Source: Phlebiopsis flavidoalba (lineage: Eukaryota > Basidiomycota > Agaricomycetes > Polyporales > Phanerochaetaceae). From it: 64,000 nucleotides of DNA. Where the stretch lies: NCBI GenBank assembly GCA_035772785.1, contig JAOCPU010000002.1, positions 620,001 to 684,000 of the forward strand, in the 5' to 3' direction. A program made the translations under genes and the position numbers. Below the pieces are notes generated by a model. The model was not told where the DNA came from. It did not search any database and was given only the letters and a program-made list of their open reading frames with translations. Of this stretch, positions 46,252-58,640 are shown in pieces; the first letter of the stretch is position 1, and every line of letters begins with the position of its first letter.

Positions 46252-47090
46252 ATGAGCAGTTCAACCTCAGTTCGCCACCGCCGCTCCGAACCGTGTTTCA
46301 ACATGCGCGACAGATTTCGAGAGCTACTCACTTCTGCGATTTCTCCCCTCGCAGGCTCGCCTTGGCAGCGACTTCATACGATAACTCCGGTGTATGCGGT
46401 GTCGAAGCGCGCGGCTGATCGCCTCATACGCTCTGGGGATGCGCACAAACGGTGCGCGTTTGCTGACTTGTATACTGCTCAATGCGCCATTCCTGCCGAC
46501 ACATTCGAGCTCCTTGACGAAGAACATTCTCAGTGAGTGCATCGTGGTCCTTATTCTCAACTAGGTACTCATGAACGGCCGCAGATTGAGCATCGCGAGG
46601 CAACAGTTGTTCGAGTCTCGCCACAAAGAGGACGACAAATTCATCAACTCCTGGAGGTACAGACATAACGCCAAAGCCTTTCACAAGGCAGTACGAGTGC
46701 GTGGTCAGGAAATCATTACTCTTCAATGTGCTGAGCTGTTACGCCACATCTAGGAAGCAGTCGGTAGTTGTGCTACCCTCCTGAGCCACACGGGCACCAC
46801 CCACGTCACCGGCTCCGCCATACAGTACGCGCCCCCCCCCTGCAATCAACCTCACCCCCGCGTCTCCGTCCATGCTGCCTACCATACATCAGCTGTGATG
46901 CGAGCGCCAGCGACGCGGGGGACTCGTTCGACCTGCACTCACCCCCACAGACTCCGAATTCAGTCATGAAATTCACGAGAGATCTACAAGAAGTTGATTT
47001 ACAAGGAACCCCTGTTACTGCCGTTTCCTCTGGCATATCGAGAGCTTCGGGAACTACTCACCATCGCTTGATGTTATCAAGGAACTGAGC
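46252..47090 (+). CDS. Hypothetical spliced protein (family member B)
   Basis: The plus-strand reading includes MRDRFRELLTSAISPLAGSP, HTITPVYAVSKRAADRLIRS and GDAHKRCAFADLYTAQCAIP with ADTFELL (46300-46520). After an intron it gives GRRLSIARQQLFESRHKEDD and SWRYRHNAKAFHKAVRVRGQ (46577-46710). A later exon, TPNSVMKFTRDLQEVDLQGT with PVTAVSSGIS (46950-47040), may belong to the same gene. The segment around SGDAHKRCAF aligns by eye with RGDSYKRAAF in the gene at 40600, followed in both by a similar spacing of Leu and acidic residues. No family or function is recognised, and the exact ends are unknown. Confidence 0.4.
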
Positions 47091-48808
47091 GCCTCTCCAA
47101 CATTGGATCACGATACGTGTGGGAATGTGAGTGCCTCGTTGCAGGCGTACCCCACATATCCGCTCACGACAGACAAATAAGGTGCGAACGTCCTCGTCCT
47201 CAGTGTCTACCGGAAATTGCAGAGGAGGATCCAAGAACCTATACCGCCGCGATGGAAATCCAGACGCTTCGCCTGCCTCCCGCCGACGTCCCGCAGTCGG
47301 CCTGCGCCCGACGACGCTCGACGACGGAGATAGCACCCCCCTTCCTCCTCCAGCGGTATGCTTCTTCTTTCTTTCTAGCTTTCCGAGCTATAGACCACTT
47401 CCCAGGCGCAAGCACTTCACCGCGGAGCTCATGACAGCCGGGAGATCCTGAGTCGGCACGCCTCTCACGTCAGGTGCGGAGTGTCCTGCATCGCGCCCCA
47501 GCCGGACATATGCGTCGCGTCGACTACTCTCATCCCGCAGAGTACATTGACATCTGTTACCTGCATTGAGAAATCGGTACGAGCATTGACCGTGAGCTCC
47601 TTCCTCTCTCCCTCTTACCCCACCTTGAACCGGTACACACAGCGCGGGACTACTGGCACCTGACAAGCACACTCTCGCGCCCTCTACTCACGCACATCGC
47701 GGAGCCATCTTCGCGGGGACGGCCACAGAACCTCGCGCGGCCTCGACGCACTACCACGCGTCGCTGCTCCCTCCGGCTCGCCCCGCCGTCCCCCGCCGCA
47801 GCGCACACCCAACACCACACCCGACTACACACCCGACCAATCCCAGCATACACACCCGACCTCGCACGTCACATAACAGCGCATACAGCCGAGCTACCCG
47901 GCGTACACGACAGCGTACACAGCACCCCCCCGCCGCCCACGCCCTCGTCTCGACCCGACCGACTCGCCCGTCGGCAGCGCCGCTAGCGCGCCCCCTCATC
48001 GGGCTGGTCAGCGATCGTGTGGAAACCGCGTTAGTGCGAAGGCCGGCGTGCTATGCTGAGTTCCTCTAGAACTTCACGCTTCAATCTCCTCCTCTCGCAA
48101 ACGCATTCGACCACCCCCAATGACACGCCCTCAGACCACAGGGTCGTAGGGGATATAGATGACAGAACAGATGTAGGCCAGCAGCAGGGTGAGTTTTTTT
48201 TTTTTTCGTCTCTTTTTTTTGCGCGCACCCAAAGCAGGAGAAGCAGATCGCAGCGTCGGTTGCTGCGAGCGCCGTACGTGCCCTCGCGGTCGAAGACACT
48301 CGACGATAGCGCTACGTGGTCGACGTTCGCCCAGGGACGGGCAATACGTAGAGGGAACTAGCTGGCCTTCATGATGCGTGGTCTACATGCAGAACAGCCG
48401 TGGGCTCCGAGTGTCGGTGTTGGCGCATTGCTGCCCCGTGTAGGGAAGTCGGTAGAGGCTGCTGCTGTAGATGGGGAGCGGCCGCGGTTGTGGGGGACCT
48501 CAACCGGGACATATGGGGATATGGATGTACCGTGCGTGCGCTGCGTTGTGAGTGCGCACCCGACACGACTTGGAAACGATACGCTACGAATCTTACTCCG
48601 GAGCCCCCCCGCCACTTGGGGCCCGCAGTTGCGTATAATGCGATTTCATCTTTTCCTTTAGGCTACTCTGACGGATCAGTAGTCCTCGTGAGACACTTGT
48701 AGTAGATAACAACGTCCTTACGCCCCATACTATGTACGTCCACGAGCAACCGCCAGCCTCTATATCAGAACAGCCCGCTTCTACACTTCCACGCAGAGCC
48801 TTTTTAAA
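47091..48808. other. Region without a recognised gene; low-complexity patch
   Basis: A stretch rich in ACACCCGAC-type words (about 47800-47880) is low-complexity. T-runs occur at about 48194-48204 and 48212-48219. Short frames at 47117-47451 and 48371-48702 carry no known motif. Confidence 0.35.
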
Positions 48809-48924
48809 TTAACGCGGCCGCTCGACGCGCAAGCTCGACCCTCGGTCCCGGCGCGAGAAACCCCCTCGGACAAAGCTACAAACACATAAAACCTCGGCGG
48901 CACGCGGCGTGTGCGGAGGCGCGT

Positions 48925-50236
48925 CTAGGTACCGCCGCGGGGACTCCTCCTCGTGCAGCAGCCGCGTGTCAGCGCGCGCTGCGCCATATCTCGAAGCCGA
49001 GGAACGTCGCGCCGTTCGCAAACGGCGACCGTGCACGCAGCCGTCAGGGGTGGGGTTCATAGGCGGAAAAGTGATGCAGGATGCCGCCACCGGATGAGCG
49101 TCGGCCCGATCCCGCGCACGAACGCGTGCGGGTGGGGCCTCGGTGCGCCAGAACCTTGCCGCACACAAACGCAATCGAGTGCAGAAGGGTATTACTTCTG
49201 CCCGTCCGCCTTCCCGAAGCCGTCCGTCTGCATGCGGCTCTTGATCATAATCAATGGGGTATATCACCGCCCAGGAAGCTACTTTCTCGTCAGCTTCACG
49301 CGAGAGGGCACCATGGAGGGAGGGACGCACGACGTAGCCGGCGGCGGCGCCGAGGTAGGAGGACTGCCTTGGCGGGCGAGATCTCGTCCCGCCGTGGACG
49401 TTGCCGCGTTCGCCATCTCGCAGCTGCATGAGCTGCCTCGTACGCCCAGATAGTAGACAGCGTACCCAGTCCGCTCTCGCCTCGCGCCGCGGAGCGTCAA
49501 ACGCCCTGGCCCTTGTATATGCCCTTGATCCCGTGTGCGCCGTAGATCTTCTTTATCGCGTCCCACGGCCCGGCGAATTGCGGGTTTTGTTGCGCTTTGG
49601 GTCTGCAGGCCTGCGAGGGGTGAGCGCGAGGGAAGGAGGAGGAGAGCGGGAGACGTACGGATACGGATGTGCTCGACAGGCCCCGAGACGACGCCGTTGG
49701 CGCAGAGGCCGGCAAAAACACCAGAGGCGAGCAGCTGTGGGCGCCGGAGAGGAGTAATCCGTTGGGCCCGCCTGTGCCACGCTCGACGCATTTTTGCGCG
49801 GCGAACAGGCGCTTCGGAGTACTCCATCGCGCCCGAATTGGATGCTCACGCACACACCAATGCCAAGAAGTGGGGTGAGGGTACCCTAGTTCGTGTGAGA
49901 AGAGTTGAGGTGTAAGAGAAGCGCAACGCACCTTGTAGAACGCGAGCGGGCCCTCGTTCTTCAGAATCCCACCGTGGCGCGCAGTCGAACATGCCGCCGG
50001 TACGTGCCCTGCGGGGGCGGTCTGCATGCGCTATAGACACAAGCCTCAGCAGCACTCCACGTACGAGAATGTCGGCACGTACGACTTTGACAATGTCAAA
50101 CGGCTGGCCGACGAGCACCTGCGCAAGCGGGCGGGCGGGCTCAACGTGGCGCTTGGACGACGACGGCTCGGGATGACTGCACCTGCGCGATGCCGCCGGC
50201 TGTGCCGGAGACGAGGTCCTGGACGGTCTTGGACAT
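48925..50236 (-). CDS. Mitochondrial carrier protein (YMC1-like)
   Basis: An inner-membrane transporter of the mitochondrial carrier family with three repeats of two helices each. The start at 50236 gives MSKTVQDLVSGTAGGIAQ, then an intron and VLVGQPFDIVKV, the first PX[DE] signature, followed by RMQTAPAG. GILKNEGPLAFYK, ERGTGGPNGLLLSGA and NGVVSGPVEHIRI (second signature, PVE) follow, then NPQFAGPWDAIKKIYGAHGI with KGIYKGQG. The third repeat has GAAAGYV and IYPID, the third signature. It ends ANGATFLGFE near 48985. PVEHIRI and IKGIYKGQG are typical of YMC1-type carriers, which have been linked to organic or amino acid transport. Frame slips occur at nearly every exon. The stop is ambiguous: 48971 in one frame, about 48925 or 48809 in others. 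Confidence 0.83.
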
Positions 50237-51080
50237 GGGTGGCGGCGGAGGAGTGTGGTGCACACGACGGTCGGGAGCAAGGTGCGACTCGCTTGAGGCG
50301 GCGAGTCACCGTCGAGGTCAGATCATTCGCGGCCAATGGGAGCGGCAGAGCGCAACTTTTGCGCGCGCAGATAAGATAAGATTGCCCGCGCGTGCGCTTG
50401 CCACGGATAACATGGTTATGGATACAGGCCATAGTAATAACACAGTCGTTCGGCTACGGCTACAACAACAGCAGCAGCAGCAAAGGGGGGTTTGTGTGAA
50501 CGAAAGAGTGAATAGATAAGCGAGTGCGTTGGCGGAGTGGGCATCGCCGTGCGAAGGAATAAATAAACAGAAAAAGAAAGCGAGAGCTCTCGTTGTCATT
50601 GCCCTCATCCAACTACATCTTGGAAGCCCACGCGCGACACCCCTGCGGGCCCGCTGGGGACCACGGGCGCGGGCATAGTACTGATCGCGGGCGCGGGCGT
50701 TCGGCAGCCCGCCATCGTCTCTTGGACTCGTCGCTCTCGCGCTGCCAGGCGTCGGCGAATAGCCTGGGCGGGGGAGCGGGCGGGCGGGAGGCGGGCGGCG
50801 GCGGCGGCGGCCTGTAGGACGTGAGAAAGACGCGTGGGCGGACGGGTTCCGATGCCATCTGGGGGCGATAGAGTTAGCGTGCCCGGCGGTGGGGAACAGG
50901 CTGGGGACGTACTGGGTCGTCACTGGGTCTTAGCTCTGGCGTGGGGGGCAGGACAAGGTTGGATCTTATATAGACGAGGGTGTGTGCACGGGCCCTGCGA
51001 GCCAGCGTTTGAGTGCCCGCAAGCCATAGAGAGAACATACGCACTGGAATTTCCGTAAAGATACAGTGTGCGATGCATTG
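50237..51080. other. Upstream of the carrier gene; small Pro/Arg-rich open frame
   Basis: A minus-strand open frame from the ATG at 50858 to 50613 (MASEPVRPRVFLTSYRPPPP, then RLFADAWQRESDESKRRWR) is protein-like at its start and could be an exon of a small unrecognised gene. A CAG/CAA microsatellite lies at about 50463-50482. Confidence 0.35.
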
Positions 51081-52024
51081 TCCTTCCCGATTTGGCAGTA
51101 TGAAAGGGAGTCCGTGGACGAAGAAGAGGGAAAATACGGGCTTGATTGAGAGAGATCACGCACCTAAGGGACCAGACGAGGAGCCAGAGCCGTTATTGCA
51201 GGCTTTGATCGTCCACAACGGGCACCCTCAAAGGCGGTCCACGTCGCTCCTTCGTGGCCCCTGCCCATCCCCGTGGGCGTGATCCAGCAGACAATGGGCA
51301 GGCAACGAGGGCCAGCACACGGCTCGTTGTGCGTCTTCGACACCACACAGAGGTCCCAGCACGTCGCGTCCCAGCCATTCAGTGGCCCGTCTCGAGGCCT
51401 GCGCCATCATGCGAGGCCAACGCGTGTTGTGCTGTTGACACTCAAGCGCCCAGTGCGGTCCCACCGCGTGTTGTGCCCCAGGGAGACCGCATCCACGCAC
51501 GCCACGCACTGCCACGGCACCGCGCAGGCGTTCGCCGCGGACGACGACCCCGTAACGGTCCAGTTGCCGCGTGCACGACGCTCCAGCGCGGACCGCGTTT
51601 ATTTTCGCACCGTCGCGTTCCCTCGCCCGCCAATGCTGGGCCCTTGTGCTGGCGGCGGCTGTGGGACCCCTGCGTTCCCAGTGCGGCCGCGGCGGTATTG
51701 TTGCTGTGGTCCACGAGGGCCGCACAAGAACGCCAAGAACCCCCCCAGCAGTGCGTGCTTCCCGGCAGCGGGCGGCGTCAGCGGGCGTGCAGCCGATCTT
51801 TGCGCCTCCAATCTCGCCTCTGCGCCCGTCTTAACGACACCCGTATCACCTCTGCGCGTGTCCGAAGAGAGCAGCGAGCTGCAGATGTGGCCCCCCACGA
51901 GGCTGCACTCCGCGACGTTCGCCGAGTCCGAGCACCTTCTTTTGCCTGGCGGTTTTTGCTCAGTGACGCAGGACGCAGACGCGGGTGGGCCTCTCCCCCG
52001 TGCGAAGCGCGAGCGCGCCTACTG
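51081..52024 (+). other. Possible GC-rich gene, product not recognised
   Basis: The plus strand reads DHAPKGPDEEPEPLLQALIV with HNGHPQRRSTSLLRGP (51150-51260). A 250-codon open frame from 51273 then ends SVTQDADAGGPLPRAKRERA with a stop at 52022-52024. The last part (SEESSELQMWPPTRLHSATF) is the most protein-like. No motif was recognised. High GC makes long frames likely by chance, so this is a weak call. Confidence 0.25.
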
Positions 52025-53533
52025 AGTTCGCGCCGCCTCGTGTCTTCAAAGAGCGGATTTCGGGATTCTCCTCGCTGAAGGCAGCCTCCCTGAACTTCTG
52101 CGTGACGGCTGTAAGGCCTAACCAGCCAGATTAAGCTGCAACCGCTTTGGGATTTCAGGAGAGCATAATAGGTGAAGGCTGTATGGTGAGGAGGGTCTGT
52201 GAGGTTGCAGTCGAGAGTTGCGAGAACACTGGAGCAGGAAGCGAAATTAATGTCCCCAAATTTAATAGGCTGATAGAGCAGTACCCACTCCTTGACATCG
52301 CAAGCCAGGTAGTCGAGCGGGAAAGCGTGCACCTTTCCCTGATTCCTGCCTGGACGAGGACCGGTGGTTCGAGGCGGACCCTGACCGTCACGCAAGTGCG
52401 AAAACGGTCTCTTTTTGCAACACTTTTTATTTTCTCCTTTAAAAGTACGGCGTATTTATTTATCAGTCTCTGTTGCCAGTTCTGTATTTTAGAAACAGAT
52501 TACAAGACTTTATGAGCCGCGGACGAAGGAGCAAAAGCTCGATGTGGCGTGCCCGCACTCACGGGCGCCTAGAGTCAATGCACCACTCTTGGCGGCGTCG
52601 GGGGCGACTGGTCGTCCACCATGTACAACTCCCCTGTCCCTCTTGCTTCTCAGTGAAATCGAGCTCATTCGGAGACGTTCGCGAAGATTCGGTATATAGA
52701 TGATCCTTTCGCGAGAACTGACTGCCCTACAGCACGCCGCCGTAGTCGACACACCTCCGAGCCGACGGCGGCGCTCAAGCGGACGATACGCCAGATGCGC
52801 GTATTTGTTGCTGTAACGTGCGGAAAACTCCAGTCCTGGCAAGATGCCATGGGTTGTGGCCGCCTCAGCTGTCTTGCGCGGCTCCAAGCTCGCATGCAAC
52901 GCGATGCAACTCTGGAGCTGTTATGCAAGACGCGCTTGGGGCTCACGCACGCGCATGACTTGCTCTCTCTGGTGTTCTTCTGCAAAAAAACAACCCATCT
53001 CTGCTTGGTATCATCAAGATCTGACGCGTTCATTACACCTTGACCCCACATATCTCGCCACTTCTCTGCGCCTCCCTCCCGCACCAACGGACAAACGCGC
53101 GGTTGAAAGCGCGCACAGCCCAACTGTCTGAGATCTGAGGAATAAATATCACTTGTTTCACACCCATCCGAGTTTTACGTCCGCGCGACCTCGGAGTAAG
53201 GCAGGTCGCAGGCGCAGAAACGACAGAACCTACTGTCGGCGACTGCGTTTGTCACCAATGTCGCAAGGGCGATGCTAGAGCGCGATGCGCAAGGCGTTCA
53301 AAGCAGTTTCGGTCGCGTGGAGAACGTGATTTTGAGTACGTCAAATGTTACACAACTCTGAGAATTGTCGACTGACAGTGCGTACAATCAGGCCCCGCAT
53401 GTTGGGTAGCTCACGTCTAGGATGTAACATTAGACTACACAGCGAGTTACGTGCCTAATAGAGGCCTCCTCTCAGACCAGTCCCGACACCGGCTCATCGG
53501 TGCCTTCAGCCTGCCCTTCCCTGTCTTACAGGC
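52025..53533. other. Region without a recognised gene
   Basis: A minus-strand stretch at about 52130-52330 (CDVKEWVLLYQPIKFGDINF) is the only protein-like piece and was not assignable. The rest holds short frames only. Confidence 0.3.
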
Positions 53534-55225
53534 TCACCATTCGTCTTCTTCGTCTCCATCAGCCAGGGGCGCACCAATATTACCCAGGATTTCACGCTTG
53601 CAGACTGGTGAAACTTGGAGGCGGGAGTGGAGATGGTGGGGAGATGGATGCCAGATACTGCACTCGTGGCCGATGATGAGTGTGCTGCGGAGCGGAGGTT
53701 CATGATGAATCGGTTAACAAGTAGAGGGGGCTTTTTTATTTGCTGAAGGGTCAGATAAATGTGGTGATGGTCACGATGCAGACATACTCCTAATCTCGAC
53801 GAAGATTGCGATGAGTGCACGCTCCTATGCCGCGTAGTGTTAGTGGACCGTTTCGTTTTCATCTCTGCCATATAGTAAAGCCGTACCAAAACTGACTCCG
53901 AAGGCTCAGCCATTTGTAGGATATTGATGGCAAGCAGGATACTGGATGATGGTGGATATGCATAATCAGAGATGATTATACTCTCGATGTGTGCCACATG
54001 ATGTCTCACACAAAGTAACATGTTCCTATAATACTCTCAATATTGGTGGCTCGGTGTATCACAGGAACAAACGATGGAACTCACCGTCTCTCAATAGACA
54101 GGTTGTAATGGGGGATGCCACATTGAGTCTCCTCGCTTCTCGCCATTCACGAATTGTTACTCTCCATGTAGCAAGTAAGGCTAACAGGTCTCGCGAGAAT
54201 TACGCAGCCTCGAGTTGTGTATCTCACTAATCCATGGGTATAAGATTCGTGGATCATTTCTGTATAATGCATTTATTGAGAACGCACAGCTAGAGATAAA
54301 ATGAGAATGAGATATACTTTGAATAACTGTTCGAGCATACTCATATAGCATACCTTTTCTCCATTGTGACAGGAGCTGTTGGCGTCGATTATGGAACACA
54401 AGTAGAAATTATTTCAGTAAATACAAATTTCTCCTGAGAACCAGAGAACCTAAACAGCCATAAATGTTTCGCTTTAACCCAAACAACTCGGAGAAAAGTC
54501 AAATTAACTGACGAACCAAATTTGTGATGACCGGGACAAGTTCAAGAACAAAAACAAACATGCACCGATATGGACACCGGTTTTCTTGGTGATTGCATAA
54601 ACTCGTAGAGCAGGTGAAAACATATAGATTACTGCCAGTGCTAGCTCTGGGGTAGTATCTGGTGGTAAACATGACGGTCAGAAATATGCATTACCTGCAG
54701 TGTTGATAAAAAATTGGAAGTTCAACAATTTCCTGAGAGACAATTGCGCGTTCTACTACTAGTGTGCAGCTGAATTGAATATGGCATGAGTGATAAGTGG
54801 CCGTTGGGATATGGCATTATAACAAGCAGCGAATGCACACCCCTGAAGTTTATTAACAGGAGCGACAGCTTGCATTCTCAGAATAGACGGACCTCGGATT
54901 GAGCAAAAGAACTTGACGCCCGGCTTTGATTTTCCATCGGGAAAACAAATAAGCACGGCTAAGGGGATCAAAAGGCCATCGATTCAGATAAAATAGAGAG
55001 CGGAGGTTAGGCTACATGGGTATTTTAGCAGACGGTGTCAACCCTCAAACCGAGAGGTGATCACTTGCTCATACAGGCTGTCACCAGCGCTGCATCAAGA
55101 TTTGAACGTTGAGTTCGATGTCTACCCCCTCAGATACTCCGCGATCATCCTACCTATACATGCCACGCCTATGTAGCTTGTGATATACTCATCGACGGAT
55201 TTGTGAGTGCAAAAATCATAAAAAA
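53534..55225 (-). CDS. DUF6533 multi-pass membrane protein, copy 1
   Basis: Basidiomycete-specific seven-helix protein of unknown role. Read on the minus strand, the N-terminal exon (about 55140-55215) encodes FCTHKSVDEYITSYIGVACI. Near 54560-54640 it has SPALRVYAITKKTGVHIGAC with LFLFLNLSPVITNL, the typical ALR-YAI-transmembrane core of the family. Near 54350-54100 the reverse reading corresponds to the tryptophan-containing helix and conserved LLRDG exon of copy 2. Near 53900-53950 ILLAINILQMAEPSESVL is the late helix. The tail has RFIMNLRSAAHSSSATSAVS and ends EILGNIGAPLADGDEEDEW with a TGA at 53534-53536. Introns and frame slips are frequent, and no in-frame ATG was found for the first exon. 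Its closest relative in the window is the inverted gene at 62171. Confidence 0.65.
53860..54350 (-). repeat. Inverted repeat shared with 63000-63490, copy 1
   Basis: This segment aligns by eye with the reverse complement of 63000-63490 at clear but imperfect similarity, including indels. Shared words include AACAGGT, GTTACTCTCCATGTAGC and AATAGACAGGTT. It reflects the two DUF6533 paralogues in opposite orientation rather than a transposon terminal repeat. Confidence 0.7.
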
Positions 55226-57149
55226 AAAAGTCAAAGACAGAAAAGAGTATTGAACCAACCATCATTGATCTACGTAACCAATTGACTCGATTAGTCAAGC
55301 CTTTGCATGTTCGTGTTTACTGGGTATTGTCCATGATTAATAAATTATAGATAAATAGATATGTATCAGGGTCTTGTAGTCCGTTGCGTGTAGAAGATGA
55401 AGCTACGGGATTGTTACTTGGGGACGAAGCTAATTTCAGCATATCAACTCTGCACTAATTTATAACGTGAATTCCGGAAAGGGGGGGGGGGGGGGGGGTG
55501 CGATGTTTGCTCTGGCAAACACTATAGTAACTAATCACCTGAACTCGACAATCATTTATAATCCCAGCGCTTTCTTCAATTCGTTTAGTGGTAGGGTGAG
55601 ACCTCTTACAACTGAGAATCCATCATATGTCGCTGGACATTTGGCATTTCATAGGGTTAACGGATTTGGGTTTGGTCAACGGGATCGCCGCCTGCCTGTA
55701 CACAGCCTGAAGACAATCTGAAAACTCACGGGACCTACTCCGACACGACATCGAAATCATATTTCAAAAAAAAAAACACAACAAGGAACGGCAATGGAAA
55801 ACAGATTAAAGCATTCTCTTGGCCGGAGGGAACAATTATGCAGATCCGATGAATTCAAATGCGTGATCCTTTGTGGCGAAGTTCCAAGGTTTGCTTTGGG
55901 TTGAAAAATCATAAAGGAACATTCCACGATCGCTGTAAGATCTACTCAGCTTACTACGCGTACGGCATTTCCGTATAACGGCATTATCAAAGGGGAATTG
56001 CCGGCTCATTGACACGGTTAAGCATGAATGGGGTGATGTTGCATTCAAATAGCTACCTGATGAGGGACTCGATGGGCCCCTTCAGGACAAGGTGCAAGGC
56101 CTCCAAGAGTAAAGGAGCGTGCGTGAATGAGGATTATGAGCACGATTGCGTTCGTTTCTTGAACCGAATGTGACCTGTTCTGTCTGAAGACACGGCAGCG
56201 GCACCGGATATTGAGAATACAGTACCCACGCAGGCCCGAATTTTACCATGCAATACGATTTGGAACAAGACGACGCCTTTGGCGAACTACGCACTGAAGC
56301 TACGTGTGCGTGATCGTGGCATTGGACATTCGCGGTCGCGGCTAAAGAATGGTCCGCGCGCTCTTGCCTGGCCCACCTGGTGCTAATATCAGCCGTAATA
56401 TACAGACATATTCTCCAATAACATGAGTCATTAGGGACATACTCCAGCAATTTGAAAGAGACCCCGAGGGTCTATAACGAAAAATATTGTATGAACGGCG
56501 TGAAGCCGGTCCTCCGAAAAGCCTACCAACTTCTATAAGCAAGCAGGGCGTTTATTGATATGGGTCCCACCAGGCCAGCAAATGCCACCCAACGAGGTTC
56601 GGAAGAGGGTATTTCGAAAATGCTTGTTCACTGAACTATACAAATTACACATTGCATTTCCCAACTTCGCGAGGGAGTTAGACTAAAGGTGCTACCAAGC
56701 ATCGCCAGGTAGACACGGAGGCAAGGACATAGCGGTGTCAAAGATCCCAGCCTTAGGTCTGCTACCATAGTAATCAGTGTCCATCTCCACGAAAGCACCC
56801 CCACCCGCCGCAATCACAGCACCAAACTACTCAAACCACTCCCCACTTGAAGACCATCCATACTTACACTAAACCACTCGTTCCAGACCACCCACACAAC
56901 ACTCTATCCCCCTCCTCTCTCTAACATTATCATACCATCCTGTATCCCAACTCTTCAGATGCACACACTACACATCTCCACGCACATCACTCACACTACA
57001 TATCCGCCATCAAGTCAGTTACCCCCTCTCTCGAATAACGCCGCCTACACTCCTCTCCTCCCTCTCCCCTCCCGGCGGGCCTGAACGCACACTTCTACTC
57101 CACACTCCCCCTTCGCCTCCTCTCACGCCCGCTCTCCTCCACCCGGAAT
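55226..57149. other. AT-rich region without a recognised gene
   Basis: Low GC and a polyguanine run mark this stretch. Motif-free frames occur at 55467-55721 (+) and 56082-56450 (-). The right part (about 56800-57010) is C/A-rich, low-complexity DNA. Confidence 0.35.
55481..55498 (+). repeat. Run of 18 guanines
   Basis: An uninterrupted G homopolymer in otherwise AT-rich DNA. Its length is likely to be poorly determined in the assembly, and it could form a quadruplex. Confidence 0.8.
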
Positions 57150-58640
57150 CCCACTTCGGCGCTTCGTGATTGCCGTCGCCCACCTCGAGCGCGCCCGCCG
57201 AGCACCTCCGCGCGTGTGTACCAACGCGCGATCTAACCGGAGTGTGAGGAGGGGACAAGGGGAGGACGGATGGAAGTACGACCACGACAACCCTCGAGCG
57301 TTCGTATATCCAAATACCGTGCGCACACAAAAGCAGACGGCGCATGTCGGGGGTCCCGGCAATCGCGTGAAGTACCCACCGCGCATCACATTTCGCAGGA
57401 ACGGCTACTGCACATCAGCATTCCCAACGGGGGGAAGGGGAAAGGAGGTCGCACCCAGGGCTGCGTCGAGTGGTACTGTGAGCCGTTGAGCAGCGTGACT
57501 TGCCCGCCTCCTCACCCACAGCTCGCGCGCTCGACCGTGTCTTCGTGTAGCGCCTCGCCGGGCTCGACGAACCCCGCGAGCGCGGTGAGTAGAAGTTTGG
57601 TGGCCAGTTACGCTAGGGCGATGTTATCTTGAGAGAGGGAGGGGGAGAGGGGGAAATCGCAACGTTGCGTATAAGGGGCGCCCGAGTAGGATCCGCTCGT
57701 GTCCGGGCTCACGGTGAGGATGATCACCCCGGGGTCCGTGCCAGCACCGCGCGCCCCTTCGGTGGCATAGTAGTTGTTCAGTGCCTTCCTGCCGCTGGAG
57801 TGAACGTCAGCGGGGGAGCGCTGTGGGCAGGAGCGCGGAGTGCGGTACGACGTGGGGCAGGTGTCTCGCGCGGTGCAGCCCACGGGGAGGAGCGACGAGC
57901 AGCCATGCTTTTCCACCCGGGCCCAGAGGGTATACACCGGCTAGCCGCATCCCGCACAAAACTGGTTCCTCGTCAGTAAAAAAACCTCAAAACAACAAGC
58001 ACGCGTCAAACACACACACCTTGTTCCGCGCATTCCAATCCGACCATCGTCCTCGCGAGCGCCAAAAACACAACCGAATCAAACTGACCCAGGAGCCCCA
58101 TCGCCTTTGCGGCCCTCGACAAACTCCACGCCCTCCCCGACCGCCGCCCGCACCGCGCCCTCCTCGAGTGCGCTCACATCCAGCGCAAAATACGGGGCGT
58201 CCCCTCGATCGCGCGCCACGACCGCCTCCGCCTCCACATCCCCCGCAAACTCGGACGACGGCAGCGCCCGGCGGCAGGCGCCACGCCTCGTGCAGGGCCC
58301 AGAAACACCGCCGGCGGGCCGTGCAGGCGCGACCCGCCTCGAGCGGCTTCGCGTCGCCGCGCGGCGCGCTCGCCGGGCTGCTGCGCCTTGTCCGAAGAAT
58401 GGCGCGGGGCCAAGCAGCGGCGCGACGGCGGCTGATGGGGGCAGGACCCGGCGTTGCGAGGGCGCTGCCGGAGAGGAGGGGCGCGCCGTCGCGGAAGAGG
58501 AGCCAGCGCGTCGCGGGCGCGCAGGGCGGCGCGTTGAGGAAGGCGGGCGAGGTGCGGAGCCAGGCGAGACGGTTGAGGCGGGGGCGCCTGCGAAGAAGTG
58601 GGTATGGCCTTTTCTGTTTTTGTGTCTGTCAGCGAAAGCG
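57150..58640 (-). CDS. NADH pyrophosphatase (NUDIX), tandem copy 1
   Basis: NPY1/NUDT12-type enzyme that hydrolyses NADH (and decaps NAD-RNA) to NMNH and AMP, often peroxisomal. Read on the minus strand, the N-terminal domain has FFAGAPLNRLAWLRTSPAFL (58610-58540), WLLF and a GLHEA region near 58290. EGAVRAAVGEGVEFVE follows at about 58170-58120. The zinc-ribbon half gives VYTLWAR (57945), then GTDPGVIILTVSPDTS (57760-57700) before the NUDIX domain, KFYS-LAGFVEPGEAL (about 57600-57550), DTVERA and QYHSTQPWV (about 57470). The NUDIX box REL-EE-G reads as RELWVRRRA or ASCG-stop because of at least one indel at about 57505-57520. The C-terminal third past HSTQPW is hard to follow, unlike copy 2. 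Copy 1 is either more error-laden or partly decayed. Confidence 0.68.

Noticed and set aside
48809..49429. 206-codon minus-strand frame as an independent protein
   Set aside because: It is part of the mitochondrial carrier C-terminal region read through frame slips and into the 3' flank.
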